Positions 45,143-55,164 of a stretch of DNA of 64,000 nt are shown one piece after another. This DNA is from Archangium violaceum. GTDB taxonomy: Bacteria > Myxococcota > Myxococcia > Myxococcales > Myxococcaceae. The notes below the pieces were generated by a model. It made no database searches. It was given only the letters and a program-made list of their open reading frames with translations, and was not told the DNA's origin. Each line of letters starts with the position of its first letter. The stretch's first letter is position 1. The stretch is taken from the NCBI RefSeq assembly GCF_016859125.1, contig NZ_CP069338.1, forward strand, positions 806,001 to 870,000, read 5' to 3'. The position numbers were made by a program, and so were the translations under genes.

Positions 45143-46012
45143 ATGTACACCCCCTCCTCTTCCATCCATCTGCGCGCCGGGATGGCGGCGCTGCTCCTGG
45201 CGCTCGGCGCCGGGATGCCGGCGTACGCCCTCCCGGGCGGTGGCAAGGTCCCCAAGAGCATCATCGACGCCCAATCCGATACCCCGCCGCAGATGCGCGG
45301 GGTGGACGTCGAGGAGCACCTTGGGGAGCTGGCTCCGCTGGAGGCTCGGTTCACCGATGCCTTCGGCAAGTCCGTGCGCCTGCGCGACGTGCTGCCACGG
45401 ACCCGGCCGGTGCTGCTGACGCTCGTGTATTACAACTGCCCCCTGCTCTGTAACCTCGTCATCAACGAGCAGATCCGCACCATGCGTGAGCTGGGGCTGG
45501 AGCTCGGCAAGGACTACGAGGCGGTGACGGTGAGCATCGACCCGAAGGACACCCCGGCGCAGAGCCTCGAGCGGCGGCGGCGGCACCTTCAGTCCATGGG
45601 CCAGCCGGAGACGGCCCCCTGGCACTTCCTCACCGGCACCGAGGAGAACATCCGCCAGCTGGCGGACGCGGTGGGCTTCAAGTACGCCTATGACGCGGAT
45701 ACGAAGCAGTACGTACATCCGGCGGTGGTGCATGTGCTCACCCCCGAAGGCGCCATTTCGCGCTATCTGTACGGTACGTCCTTCCGTCCTCAGGACATGA
45801 AGCTGGCCCTGCTGGAAGCGGCCGGTGGCCGCGTGGGCACCAGCATCGATCGCATCGTCCTCACCTGCTTCAAGTATGACACCGCCACCCGGCGGTACGG
45901 CTTCTACATCTTTGGATTCCTCCGGATAGGCTCGCTCATGGTCTTCGGCGCGCTCGCGACCATGCTCGCCTACTACTGGAGGCGTGAGCTGAAGAAAGGC
46001 GCAGCAGCATGA
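45143..46012 (+). CDS. Sco1/SenC family copper chaperone
   Basis: A 289-residue thioredoxin-fold protein with N-terminal signal (GMAALLLALGAGMPAYALPG). The Cu-binding CxxxC is in YYNCPLLCNLV, and the His ligand in VHPAVVHVLTPEG. A C-terminal helix (MVFGALATMLAYYW) is an extra anchor often seen in the bacterial SCO branch next to caa3 oxidases. It delivers copper to the CuA site of CoxB, whose gene overlaps by four bases. Confidence 0.92.
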   Translation: MYTPSSSIHLRAGMAALLLALGAGMPAYALPGGGKVPKSIIDAQSDTPPQMRGVDVEEHLGELAPLEARFTDAFGKSVRLRDVLPRTRPVLLTLVYYNCPLLCNLVINEQIRTMRELGLELGKDYEAVTVSIDPKDTPAQSLERRRRHLQSMGQPETAPWHFLTGTEENIRQLADAVGFKYAYDADTKQYVHPAVVHVLTPEGAISRYLYGTSFRPQDMKLALLEAAGGRVGTSIDRIVLTCFKYDTATRRYGFYIFGFLRIGSLMVFGALATMLAYYWRRELKKGAAA

Positions 46013-47041
46013 ACGAGTTGCTGAACAACATCCTGTTCCTTCCGGAACAGGCGTCGACCTTCGCGGAGCGGGTGGACAACCTGCACTACTTCGTCGTCGG
46101 CGTGACGATGCTGATGTCGTTCGCCGTGGGCACGGCGGCGGTCTTCTTCTTCTTCCGCTATCGTCGGCGCAAGCCCAACCAGACGACCGAGTACGTGGTC
46201 CCGTCCGTGAAGACGGAGTTCCTCTTCGTCTCACTGCCGCTGCTCTTCTTCCTCACCTGGTTCGTCATCGGCTTCCGGGACTTCGTCTTCTTTGCCACGC
46301 CGCCCAAGGACGCGATGGACGTCTACGTCATGGGCAAGCAGTGGATGTGGAAGTTCTCCTATCCGGAGGGCCCCAACGGGGTGAACGTGCTGCACGTGCC
46401 GGCCAACCGCCCGGTGCGTCTGCTCATCACCTCGCGTGACGTCATCCACTCCTTCTTCGTGCCGGCCTTCCGCGTCAAGATGGACGCGGTGCCGGGCCGC
46501 TACACGCAGGCCTGGTTCGAGGCCACCAAGCCCGGCACGTATCAGATCCTCTGCACCGAGTACTGCGGCCTCTCCCACTCGAAGATGTGGGGTGAGGTGG
46601 TGGTGCTCTCGCCCGAGGCCTGGGACGAGTGGGTGAAGGAGCAGCGCAGGGGCAGCCTGCAGAACCGTCAGGACGCCCTGGCGGACCTGACCCTGGCGCC
46701 GCACCCCGCCCGCATGGCGGAGCAGGGCCAGAGGGTGGCCGCCGAGGTGGGCTGCTTCAAGTGCCACACCGTGAATGGTGAGCCGCACATCGGGCCCACC
46801 TTCCTGGGCCTCTACGGCCGTACGGAGACGTTGGACAATGGCCAGAGCGTGCGCGTGGACGAGGCGTGGATCACCCAGTCCATGATGGATCCAGGCGCTC
46901 ACCTGGTGTCAGGCTTCCCCAACGTCATGCCCACCTTCCAGGGCAAGCTGACGGGGCCCCAGACGGCGGCCATCGTCGAGTACATCAAGACCCTGCGCAC
47001 TCCGGACATCCGCACCGGCGATTCCTCTCAAGGACCTGTCT

Positions 47042-47058
<17 letters not shown>
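46009..47058 (+). CDS. coxB: Cytochrome c oxidase subunit II with fused cytochrome c (caa3 type)
   Basis: A 349-residue protein. Two N-terminal helices anchor the CuA domain, whose ligands are visible in VIHSFFVPAFRVK and CTEYCGLSHSKMW. A C-terminal cytochrome c domain carries CFKCHT near residue 248 and a likely Met ligand in FPNVMPTF. The fusion marks a caa3-type oxidase that can accept electrons directly from ActE/ActA. Its end overlaps coxA by 17 bases. Confidence 0.95.
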
Positions 47059-48704
<1,646 letters not shown>

Positions 48705-48715
<11 letters not shown>

Positions 48716-49373
48716 CTCCGCCGTCGCCGGTACGGCCGGCGCTCCCCCGGTGCCGCAGGTGGCGGCGCACTTCGCTTCGCTCGAGGTGCAGAACCACGCG
48801 GCCCGGCTCGGAATGTGGCTGTTCCTGGCCACTGAAATCCTGCTCTTCGCGGGTCTGTTCGTCTGCTACGCGTGCTACCGCTTCCTCTTCCCGGATGCGT
48901 TCGCCGCGGCCAGCCGCGAGCTGAACCTGCTCATGGGCACCATCAACACCCTGGTGCTCATCACCTCGTCGTTCACCGCCGCCATGGCGGTGCACTACGC
49001 CAAGGAGGCGCAGAACAAGAAGGTGGTGGCGATGTTCGTGCTCACCATCCTCATGGCGCTCGGCTTCCTCGTCATCAAGTACTTCGAGTACGCCCACAAG
49101 TTCCACGAGGGGCAGCTGCCCGGAGCGTACTACCGCTTCGAGGGCATCCAGCTGCCGGGCGTGTCGATGTACTTCACCATCTACTTCCTCTCGACGGGCC
49201 TGCACGCCTTCCACGTCATCATTGGTATGGCCGTGCTGGCGTGGGTGACCACCAAGGCGATGAGGAACGAGTTCAGCTATCGCAACTACACCGCCGTCGA
49301 GCTGGGCAGCATGTACTGGCACCTCGTCGACCTGGTGTGGATCTTCCTCTTCCCCATGCTGTACCTCATCTAA
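48705..49373 (+). CDS. coxC: Cytochrome c oxidase subunit III
   Basis: A 222-residue membrane protein with five or more helices. RLGMWLFLATEILLFAGLFV and FYLSTGLHAFHVIIGM-like segments (STGLHAFHVIIGMAVLAW) are subunit III hallmarks, and YWHLVDLVWIFLFPMLYL ends it. It starts inside coxA and is followed 15 bases later by coxD. Confidence 0.95.
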
Positions 49374-49388
49374 GGGAGCCTCTCGCAC

Positions 49389-49811
49389 ATGTCCGCGATG
49401 GCCAATGAGTCGCTGAAGGAAGATCACGAGATGCGTGGGGAGCACCACTCCGGACCGGGCAAGTACGTCCTGATCTGGTTCGCACTGCTGGTGCTCACCG
49501 TCGTCACGGTGCTCACCGGTCGCATGCACCTGCCGGACTGGGGTCTGGCGCTCGCCCTGGTGATCGCCAGCGTGAAGGGTGGACTGGTGGCGCTGTATTT
49601 CATGCACCTCGCCGAGCACAAGGGCGCCAACCGCCTGGTGTTCGCCACCTCCATGCTGTTCGTGGTGCTGCTGCTGCTCTTCACCCTGTTCGATTTCGGC
49701 ACGCGATTCCGTCCTGCCCTGCCCTCCAATGCCACGCCGCCGACCTGGCCCGTGGAGGTCGGTCAGGGGCGTTACGGCGGAATGCTGAAGTCGCCCGACA
49801 CCACACCGTAG
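49389..49811 (+). CDS. coxD: Cytochrome c oxidase subunit IV-like protein
   Basis: A 140-residue protein of the prokaryotic COX4 family with three helices: VLIWFALLVLTVVTVLTG, ALALVIASVKGGLVALYFMH (the conserved K-G...YFMHL element) and ATSMLFVVLLLLFTLFDF. It is the last gene of the act-cox operon, and a strong terminator follows. A second ATG four codons on (49401) is an alternative start. Confidence 0.9.
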   Translation: MSAMANESLKEDHEMRGEHHSGPGKYVLIWFALLVLTVVTVLTGRMHLPDWGLALALVIASVKGGLVALYFMHLAEHKGANRLVFATSMLFVVLLLLFTLFDFGTRFRPALPSNATPPTWPVEVGQGRYGGMLKSPDTTP

Positions 49812-49840
49812 TTGGCGCGTCTCCCAGAGATGTCGCCTAC

Positions 49841-49879
49841 GCGGCGCTGCGGGTCACTCCCCGGCGCCGCGTTTCATTT
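49841..49879 (+). terminator. Rho-independent terminator of the act-cox operon
   Basis: GCGGCGC (49841-49847) pairs with GCGCCGC (49864-49870), extended inward by a GGG/CCC stem around TCACT. GTTTCATTT follows. It lies 30 bases after the coxD stop. Confidence 0.8.
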
Positions 49880-49920
49880 GCGGGCACGGGCGGCCCGGGT
49901 GACGTCGTAGGCTCGGCGCC

Positions 49921-50607
49921 ATGACCGCCGCCCGCCTCGTACCTCCGGGTCTCGCGCTGCTGTTGCTGCTGCTGTCCGCCCCGGCCTCGGCCCAGCGGGT
50001 CACCGTCCCCGTGGACGTGGGCGTGGGTCCCGCCGCCTTCTTCTTCTTCGGCCCCGTGTTCCGGGATCAGCCCCTCCACACCGGGCTCGAGCTGTCCACG
50101 CAGGTGGTGCTCGACCGCGAGTGGCTGCGGCGCAACCAGCGCCTCATCCCCCGGAAGTACCGCGCCCAGGCGAACCGCCTCGACGAGTTCCGCTTCACCC
50201 CGGGCATCGTGTCCCTGCTCGTCCCGGACTCGCTCATCATCTCCCCCAAGGTGCGCGACACCGGCATCTACGGCGCCACCTGGCGGCCACTCGGCATCGG
50301 GCTGCCCCTGAGCTCCAGCCCGACGCGCCTCTCGCTCGGGGCCGGATTGGTGCTCACCTACGCGTACCTGTACTCGGACACGCTGCCCACCACCCACTTC
50401 CTGCGGCCCGGCCTCAGCCTCGACGCGGACCTCGAGCTCGGGCTCAGCCGCACCTTCCTCGTCAGCCTCGGGTGGAGCTCGACCTTCTACATCCCCCAGC
50501 GGCTCGGCACCTTCACCGGCGTCACCCCGCTCGACGACGCCATCTTCCACGTCGGGCAGGCGTACCTGCAGCTCCACTTCCGCTTCCCGTACACCACCAG
50601 GCTGTGA
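49921..50607 (+). CDS. Putative outer-membrane beta-barrel protein
   Basis: A 228-residue protein with signal peptide MTAARLVPPGLALLLLLLSA, cut after ASA. Alternating hydrophobic strands follow (RLSLGAGLVLTYAYLYSD, LELGLSRTFLVSLGWSS), and the C-terminus YLQLHFRFPYTTRL resembles a closing strand, though it ends in Leu rather than the usual Phe. No specific family recognised. It lies upstream of a GNAT gene by 3 bases, which suggests co-transcription. Confidence 0.75.
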   Translation: MTAARLVPPGLALLLLLLSAPASAQRVTVPVDVGVGPAAFFFFGPVFRDQPLHTGLELSTQVVLDREWLRRNQRLIPRKYRAQANRLDEFRFTPGIVSLLVPDSLIISPKVRDTGIYGATWRPLGIGLPLSSSPTRLSLGAGLVLTYAYLYSDTLPTTHFLRPGLSLDADLELGLSRTFLVSLGWSSTFYIPQRLGTFTGVTPLDDAIFHVGQAYLQLHFRFPYTTRL

Positions 50608-50610
50608 CGC

Positions 50611-51564
50611 ATGCACCTCGTTGAAGCCACCGACGAACAGAAGGCCCAGCGCGACGCGCTCACGTACTCGGAGTGGGGCAAGCGCCTCACCCTCGAGGGC
50701 TATCTCTCCCGGGAGCAACGCCTGCGCGCCCACCCCTGGGCCCACTCGGACATGCGCACCTGGCTGCTGTGCGACGCGGACGGTGGCGTGCTCGCCTCCT
50801 GTGAGACGTTCCGCACCCCCAGCTTCCTGCGCGCGACCACGGGCGCCCTCGCCCCGGGCGACAGCTTCGCCATCGCCAGCGTCTTCACCGAGGAGCGCCT
50901 GCGCGGCCGTGGGTACGCCACCCGGCTGATGGAGCTGCTCGCCGCCGAGCTCGAACGCCAACCCCGTGCCCACGCCGCGCTCCTCTTCTCCGACGTGGGC
51001 CCCCGTCTCTACGCGCGCACGGGCTACCAGGAGCTGCCCGCCTGGGACTGGCACCTGTCCCCCACTCCCGGCGAGCCCGGCGAGCACGTGCACCTGCTCC
51101 CGCCCGGGGACGACATCAGCCGGGCCCTCGACCGCCTGCGCCGCCCCGACAGCCCCTTCTTCTTCTGGCCCACGCCGGCCCAGATCGACTGGCACCTCGA
51201 GCGCGGGCGCATCTATGTCGAGCACCTCGACTGCGCCCTCCCCGCCACCCTTGGCGCCACCGCGGGAGCGTCCACCATCCTCTGGGGACTCGTGGGCCGC
51301 GATGCCGAGCTGACGGTGCTGATGCTCGACGCCCGCTCCCAGGACGAGGCCCACGAGCTGCTCGGCGCGGCCCGGCGCGAGGCACACCGCTCGGGCCTCT
51401 CCCGCGTGGTGCTCTGGGAGGAGCCCACCCATGCCCCGTTCCTTCCCAACGTGGAGGGCGCGACCCGCGTGGCCCGTGACGGCTCCCTCCCCATGGTGCG
51501 CCCCCTCCGCCCGGACCTGCCCCTCGCTCCCCTGCTCCCCGTCCCACGTGGGCTCTGGGTTTGA
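50611..51564 (+). CDS. GNAT-family acetyltransferase
   Basis: A 317-residue protein. The acetyl-CoA motif is clear in IASVFTEERLRGRGYATRLM (R/Q-x-x-G-x-G/A). A second part (residues ~190-300) includes ASTILWGLVGRDAEL and ARSQDEAHELLGAARREAHR, perhaps a degenerate second GNAT fold. The acceptor is unknown. ATG 50611 follows the membrane protein by 3 bases. Confidence 0.85.
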   Translation: MHLVEATDEQKAQRDALTYSEWGKRLTLEGYLSREQRLRAHPWAHSDMRTWLLCDADGGVLASCETFRTPSFLRATTGALAPGDSFAIASVFTEERLRGRGYATRLMELLAAELERQPRAHAALLFSDVGPRLYARTGYQELPAWDWHLSPTPGEPGEHVHLLPPGDDISRALDRLRRPDSPFFFWPTPAQIDWHLERGRIYVEHLDCALPATLGATAGASTILWGLVGRDAELTVLMLDARSQDEAHELLGAARREAHRSGLSRVVLWEEPTHAPFLPNVEGATRVARDGSLPMVRPLRPDLPLAPLLPVPRGLWV

Positions 51565-51584
51565 GGACCCGCTAGGATGCGCTC

Positions 51585-52721
51585 ATGGCCAAGCGCACCC
51601 GCATCATCGAGGGCACCTGGAACTGCACCTCCTGTGACGCCCGGGACATCCTCGCGAGGCACCGCAACTGCCCCCACTGCAACAACCCGCGCGAGGAGAC
51701 GGGCCAGGAGTCCGAGTTCGACTTCGGGGGCATCGACGCCACCACCGGCAGGTCCCTGCGCGAAGGTGTCACGGATGAGAAGGCGCTCTCCGCCGCCGCC
51801 GCGGGGGTGGACTGGTTCTGCGACTACTGCGGCGCCTCCAATCGCGGAGACGCGCCCCTCTGCCGCCACTGCCGCGCCCAGCGCTCCGATACCTCGCGCG
51901 CCCTCACCGAGGAAGTCGAGCCCTCCCACGCACCGCCGCCTCCGCCGGCCTCCCGGGGCGCCGGCCGCACATGGCTCTTCGTGGGCCTCGGTCTCCTCGC
52001 GTGCTTCGGCACCTGCATGTACTGGGGCGCGCGCGATCACGGCGTCACCGGCCAGGTCACCGCCACCGCGTGGACACGCACCGTGCACCGGGAGAGCTTC
52101 CAGCGGGTGCGGCGCGAGGGCTGGCGCGACGAGCTGCGCTCCACCCCACCCCGCATGCCCGTGAACGGCCAGGGCGAGGTGGCCGGCGTGGAGAACATCC
52201 GCGACTGCATCACCCGCCAGCGAGGCACCCGTCAGGTGGCCGACGGCACCGAGCGCGTGTGCGAGACGAAGACGCGCCGGGTGCAATGCGGCACCGAGGA
52301 GAAGTGCACACGCAAGAAGACGGGCAACGGCTACATGAAGGAGGAGTGCGACGACGTCCCCAAGTACTGCAAGGAGTCCTACGAGGACTGCCGCGACCGC
52401 ACGCGCTACCGCACCGTGCCCGTCTACGATCTGAGCTGCACCTACGACACCTACGCCTGGACGGAGGTGGAGCGCCGTGAGGAGTCCGGCCGGGACAGCG
52501 CCCCCCGCTGGCCCGAGCTCCGCACGGGCCCCGTCGACCGGTTGCGCCGCGAGGAGAAGTACGTCGTCCACATCAGCTACTCGGACGATGGCGAGAAGCA
52601 GCACCAGCTCGAGCCCAGGAGCGAGGCCGAGTTCCTGTCCTGGAAGAAGGGCCAGTCCGTCCCCCTCCAGGTCAACAACTTCGGTTCCGTGAACGTCCTC
52701 GCCGGCGACGTCACGCGTTAG
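51585..52721 (+). CDS. Zinc-ribbon membrane protein with Cys-rich outer domain
   Basis: A 378-residue protein. Two N-terminal zinc ribbons are visible: WNCTSCDARD with HRNCPHCNNPRE (a RanBP2-like form), and WFCDYCGASNRG with LCRHCRAQ. One helix follows near residue 125-145 (TWLFVGLGLLACFGTCMYWG). The C-terminal half is extracytoplasmic and rich in Cys (CETKTRRVQCGTEEKC, KYCKESYEDC), probably disulfide bonded. The function is unknown. It follows the GNAT gene by 20 bases and precedes the YkgJ gene by 8, so likely one operon. Confidence 0.82.
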   Translation: MAKRTRIIEGTWNCTSCDARDILARHRNCPHCNNPREETGQESEFDFGGIDATTGRSLREGVTDEKALSAAAAGVDWFCDYCGASNRGDAPLCRHCRAQRSDTSRALTEEVEPSHAPPPPPASRGAGRTWLFVGLGLLACFGTCMYWGARDHGVTGQVTATAWTRTVHRESFQRVRREGWRDELRSTPPRMPVNGQGEVAGVENIRDCITRQRGTRQVADGTERVCETKTRRVQCGTEEKCTRKKTGNGYMKEECDDVPKYCKESYEDCRDRTRYRTVPVYDLSCTYDTYAWTEVERREESGRDSAPRWPELRTGPVDRLRREEKYVVHISYSDDGEKQHQLEPRSEAEFLSWKKGQSVPLQVNNFGSVNVLAGDVTR

Positions 52722-52729
52722 AAGCCCCC

Positions 52730-53020
52730 ATGGAATGCACCCGCTGCGGCGCCTGCTGCGTGGCGCCGGACATCGCCGCTCTCGACAAGCCCCTCGGCTT
52801 GCGCTGCCCCCACCTCACCGCCGACAACCTCTGCTCCGTGTACGACCGGCGCCCGCGGGTCTGCCGCGACTACCAGGCCGACGCCGTCTGCCGCCTCATC
52901 GAGGCCCCCACGCTCGAGGAGCGCGTGCGCAAGTACCTCGACCTCTTCGGACTGTCGGACGAGGCCGAGTCCGTCCGCCAGAGCGGCTGTTCCTCCATGC
53001 GCAAGGCCCGCCCCGGGTGA
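52730..53020 (+). CDS. YkgJ-family cysteine cluster protein
   Basis: A 96-residue protein with the family pattern: ECTRCGACCVAPDI, then LRCPHL, NLCSVYDRRPRVCRDYQ and VCRLIE. The eight or so cysteines probably bind zinc or an Fe-S cluster. The biochemical role of the family is not established. It is likely in the operon running from 49921 to 54020. Confidence 0.88.
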   Translation: MECTRCGACCVAPDIAALDKPLGLRCPHLTADNLCSVYDRRPRVCRDYQADAVCRLIEAPTLEERVRKYLDLFGLSDEAESVRQSGCSSMRKARPG

Positions 53021-53033
53021 TATCCCCCCGCCC

Positions 53034-54020
53034 GTGCCATTCCAGCCCACCGAGCCCTTCGCCCCCGCGCGCGGCCTCGCCTCACCCCACGCGCAGACCA
53101 TCTACGCCTCGCTCGTGCGCCCCACGCACGCGCCGACCCTGAAGCGCGAGCGCTGGGAGTTGCCCGACGGGGACTTCGTCGATCTCGACTCCTTCGACGG
53201 CTCCCCGGGCGCCCCCCATGTGGTGACCCTGCATGGACTGGAGGGCTCCTCGCGCGCGGGCTACGTCACCGCCATCCTCCGCGGCGCCGCCGAGCAGGGC
53301 TGGGGCGCCACCGCCATCAACTTCCGCTCCTGTAGCGGCGAGCCCAACCGGCTCGCCCGCTCCTACCACTCGGGAGACATCGCCGATGCGCTCTCCGTGA
53401 TGACGCACCTGCGCGAGCGCCTCACCGGCCCGCTCCACGCGGTGGGCTTCTCGCTCGGAGCCAACGTGCTGCTGCGACTGATGGAGGAGACGGGAGACCG
53501 CTCGCCCGTGGACGTCGCCGCCGCCGTGAGCGCCCCCTATGACCTGGGCGCCTGCGCGGACGCGCTCGACGGGCCCGGCCCCTTCCAGCGCCTCTACCGC
53601 GAGCGCTTCCTGCGCACCCTCAAGCACAAGGCGCGCGAGAAACTCCGCCGCTTCCCCGGTGCCTTCGACGGCTCCGCCATGGAGCGAGCGCGCACCATCC
53701 GCGGCTTCGATGACGCCGTCACCGCCCCGCTCCACGGCTTCCGCGACGCCGCCCACTACTACGCGGAGTCCTCCTCGGGTCCACGCCTCCACGCCATCCG
53801 CCGCCCCACCCTGATGCTGAGCGCCAAGGACGACCCGATGATTCCCGACTCCACCCACCCTCGGGACGTGTCCGCCAACCCCCACCTGCACCTCGTCGTC
53901 ACCGAGCGGGGGGGCCACGTCGGCTTCGTCGCGGGCAGCGCCTTCTCCCCGTCCTTCTGGGGCGAGGCCCAGGTGCTGGCCTTCTTCTCCGCCCGCAATG
54001 CGAATGCCCGGCCGGTGTGA
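53034..54020 (+). CDS. YheT-type alpha/beta hydrolase
   Basis: A 328-residue hydrolase of the YheT/ABHD1-3 group. The N-terminus FAPARGLASPHAQTIYASL is typical. The nucleophile is in VGFSLGANVLLRLMEE, the acid Asp in MLSAKDDPMIP and the catalytic His in ERGGHVGFVAGS. Relatives are lipases/esterases of medium-chain lipids. GTG 53034 is the start, after 13 bases from the YkgJ stop. Confidence 0.9.
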   Translation: MPFQPTEPFAPARGLASPHAQTIYASLVRPTHAPTLKRERWELPDGDFVDLDSFDGSPGAPHVVTLHGLEGSSRAGYVTAILRGAAEQGWGATAINFRSCSGEPNRLARSYHSGDIADALSVMTHLRERLTGPLHAVGFSLGANVLLRLMEETGDRSPVDVAAAVSAPYDLGACADALDGPGPFQRLYRERFLRTLKHKAREKLRRFPGAFDGSAMERARTIRGFDDAVTAPLHGFRDAAHYYAESSSGPRLHAIRRPTLMLSAKDDPMIPDSTHPRDVSANPHLHLVVTERGGHVGFVAGSAFSPSFWGEAQVLAFFSARNANARPV

Positions 54021-54450
54021 CCCGGCCGGGCTCCACACAGGGCGCCCCATCGCCCTTCCCCTTCCCCCACCTCCCTCGCGACGGGTGGCCCATCCGTCCC
54101 CAACCCCATCACCGCCACCCCGTCGCGAGGCCCCCTCGGTACTGCCCTCCCCACCCCCTCCAACCCCGTCCAGCAGCACCGCCCCGTCCTGCGCACGGAT
54201 GCATCAGCACATGCCGTGCCGAAGCCCCGGCACGCACCGGCTCCTCGTGATTCCAAGGAGTTGAGGAACCTCTCCGACCTTGGGGCGGAGCAATGCAGAC
54301 CGAGGCCGGAAAAAACTCCCGGCGCGCTCGCGGAACATGGAAAAGCGCATCGGGTAGGTGGGAAAAAGCTTTCCTACTCGCGCGACAACCCCGCCCCTGC
54401 CTGGTCTCGACCCGCCGGGTGGACGGGCAAGCAGACGGGCCCGGTGAGGC
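54021..54450. other. Gene-free region with a long hairpin
   Basis: A 430-base C-rich stretch between convergent genes with no convincing reading frame. CCTCGCGACGGGTGGC (54074-54089) pairs with GCCACCCCGTCGCGAGG (54114-54130) with one bulged C, a 16-bp stem with a 24-base loop; it probably ends the upstream operon though no U-run follows. Smaller hairpins lie at 54216-54233 and 54354-54377. I cannot tell whether a small RNA is encoded here. Confidence 0.5.
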
Positions 54451-54858
54451 TCAGGCCTCGCCCGTCGGAGGACGCAGCACTCGCAACAGGTGCTGGGCGA
54501 GCAGGTCTCGCGTGGCTCGCTGCAGCTCGCTGAGGAGCAGATGGAGACCCTCGGCCGAGCCGTCACGCACGTCGCGCACACGCTCCTCGTTGCCATCGAA
54601 GACGCGCAGCCGCCCGGGCACCAGGGTGATGAGCGGCTGGCGCGGGTGACGCCGCTTCAGCAGCCCCAGCATCAACGGGTGGTCCTCGTCCGGCCGGCGC
54701 GCGTCCACCACCACCAGGGCGGGCTCCTCCTCGGCGATGGAGTCGAGTGCCTCGTCCGCGTCCGCCATGGCGACGACGGACAGGTCCGGCTCCGACAGGA
54801 GGCGCGAGAGCAGCTCTCGGGAGGGACGATGCGGACTGAGGATGACGATGCGTCGCAT
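54451..54858 (-). CDS. Degenerate receiver-like protein
   Basis: A 135-residue protein with the receiver fold pattern: RRIVILSPHRPSRELLSRLL, then PALVVVDARRPDEDHPLM (candidate phospho-Asp) and ITLVPG. The acidic pair that binds Mg is replaced (SPHRP), and the usual Lys of strand 5 is not evident, so it may not be phosphorylated normally. A C-terminal helix rich in Leu/Gln (LLLSELQRATRDLLAQHLL) could mediate dimers. It is divergent from the XPB-like helicase across about 306 bp. ATG 54858. Confidence 0.7.
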   Translation of the reverse strand: MRRIVILSPHRPSRELLSRLLSEPDLSVVAMADADEALDSIAEEEPALVVVDARRPDEDHPLMLGLLKRRHPRQPLITLVPGRLRVFDGNEERVRDVRDGSAEGLHLLLSELQRATRDLLAQHLLRVLRPPTGEA

Positions 54859-55164
54859 AGAGGATGAAGAAGGGTAGGCGTTTCGAGACTCGAAGAGGAG
54901 GGGAAGTCCTGGCGGGGAGCCCGCTCGGGCCGCTGACCTGGCGAGCCAGCGCTCGAACCCTCCCCGGGTCCACGAACACCACGGCCAGAGGGGAGATACC
55001 CGAATGTCGACTTTTGAGCGACAATCTCCGCTCCGCCCCGTAAAGAAAGCACCCCGCAGGAAACCTCTCCGGGCACCCTGGCGGTCGAGTCGAAGATGAC
55101 CTCGAAAGTCATGCCCGGGCGATCGTGCGAAGATACCCAGAACCTCGAGACCCCCTCCCGACCG
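54859..55164. promoter_or_regulatory. Divergent regulatory region with composite hairpin
   Basis: 306 bases between the receiver-like gene and the XPB-like helicase. GGAGAT (54992-54997) pairs with ATCTCC (55024-55029), and within it TGTCG (55005-55009) pairs with CGACA (55019-55023). This interrupted palindrome is a candidate operator or RNA structure. No clear -35/-10 is visible. An in-frame ATG at 55096 could extend the helicase by 23 residues. Confidence 0.4.
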
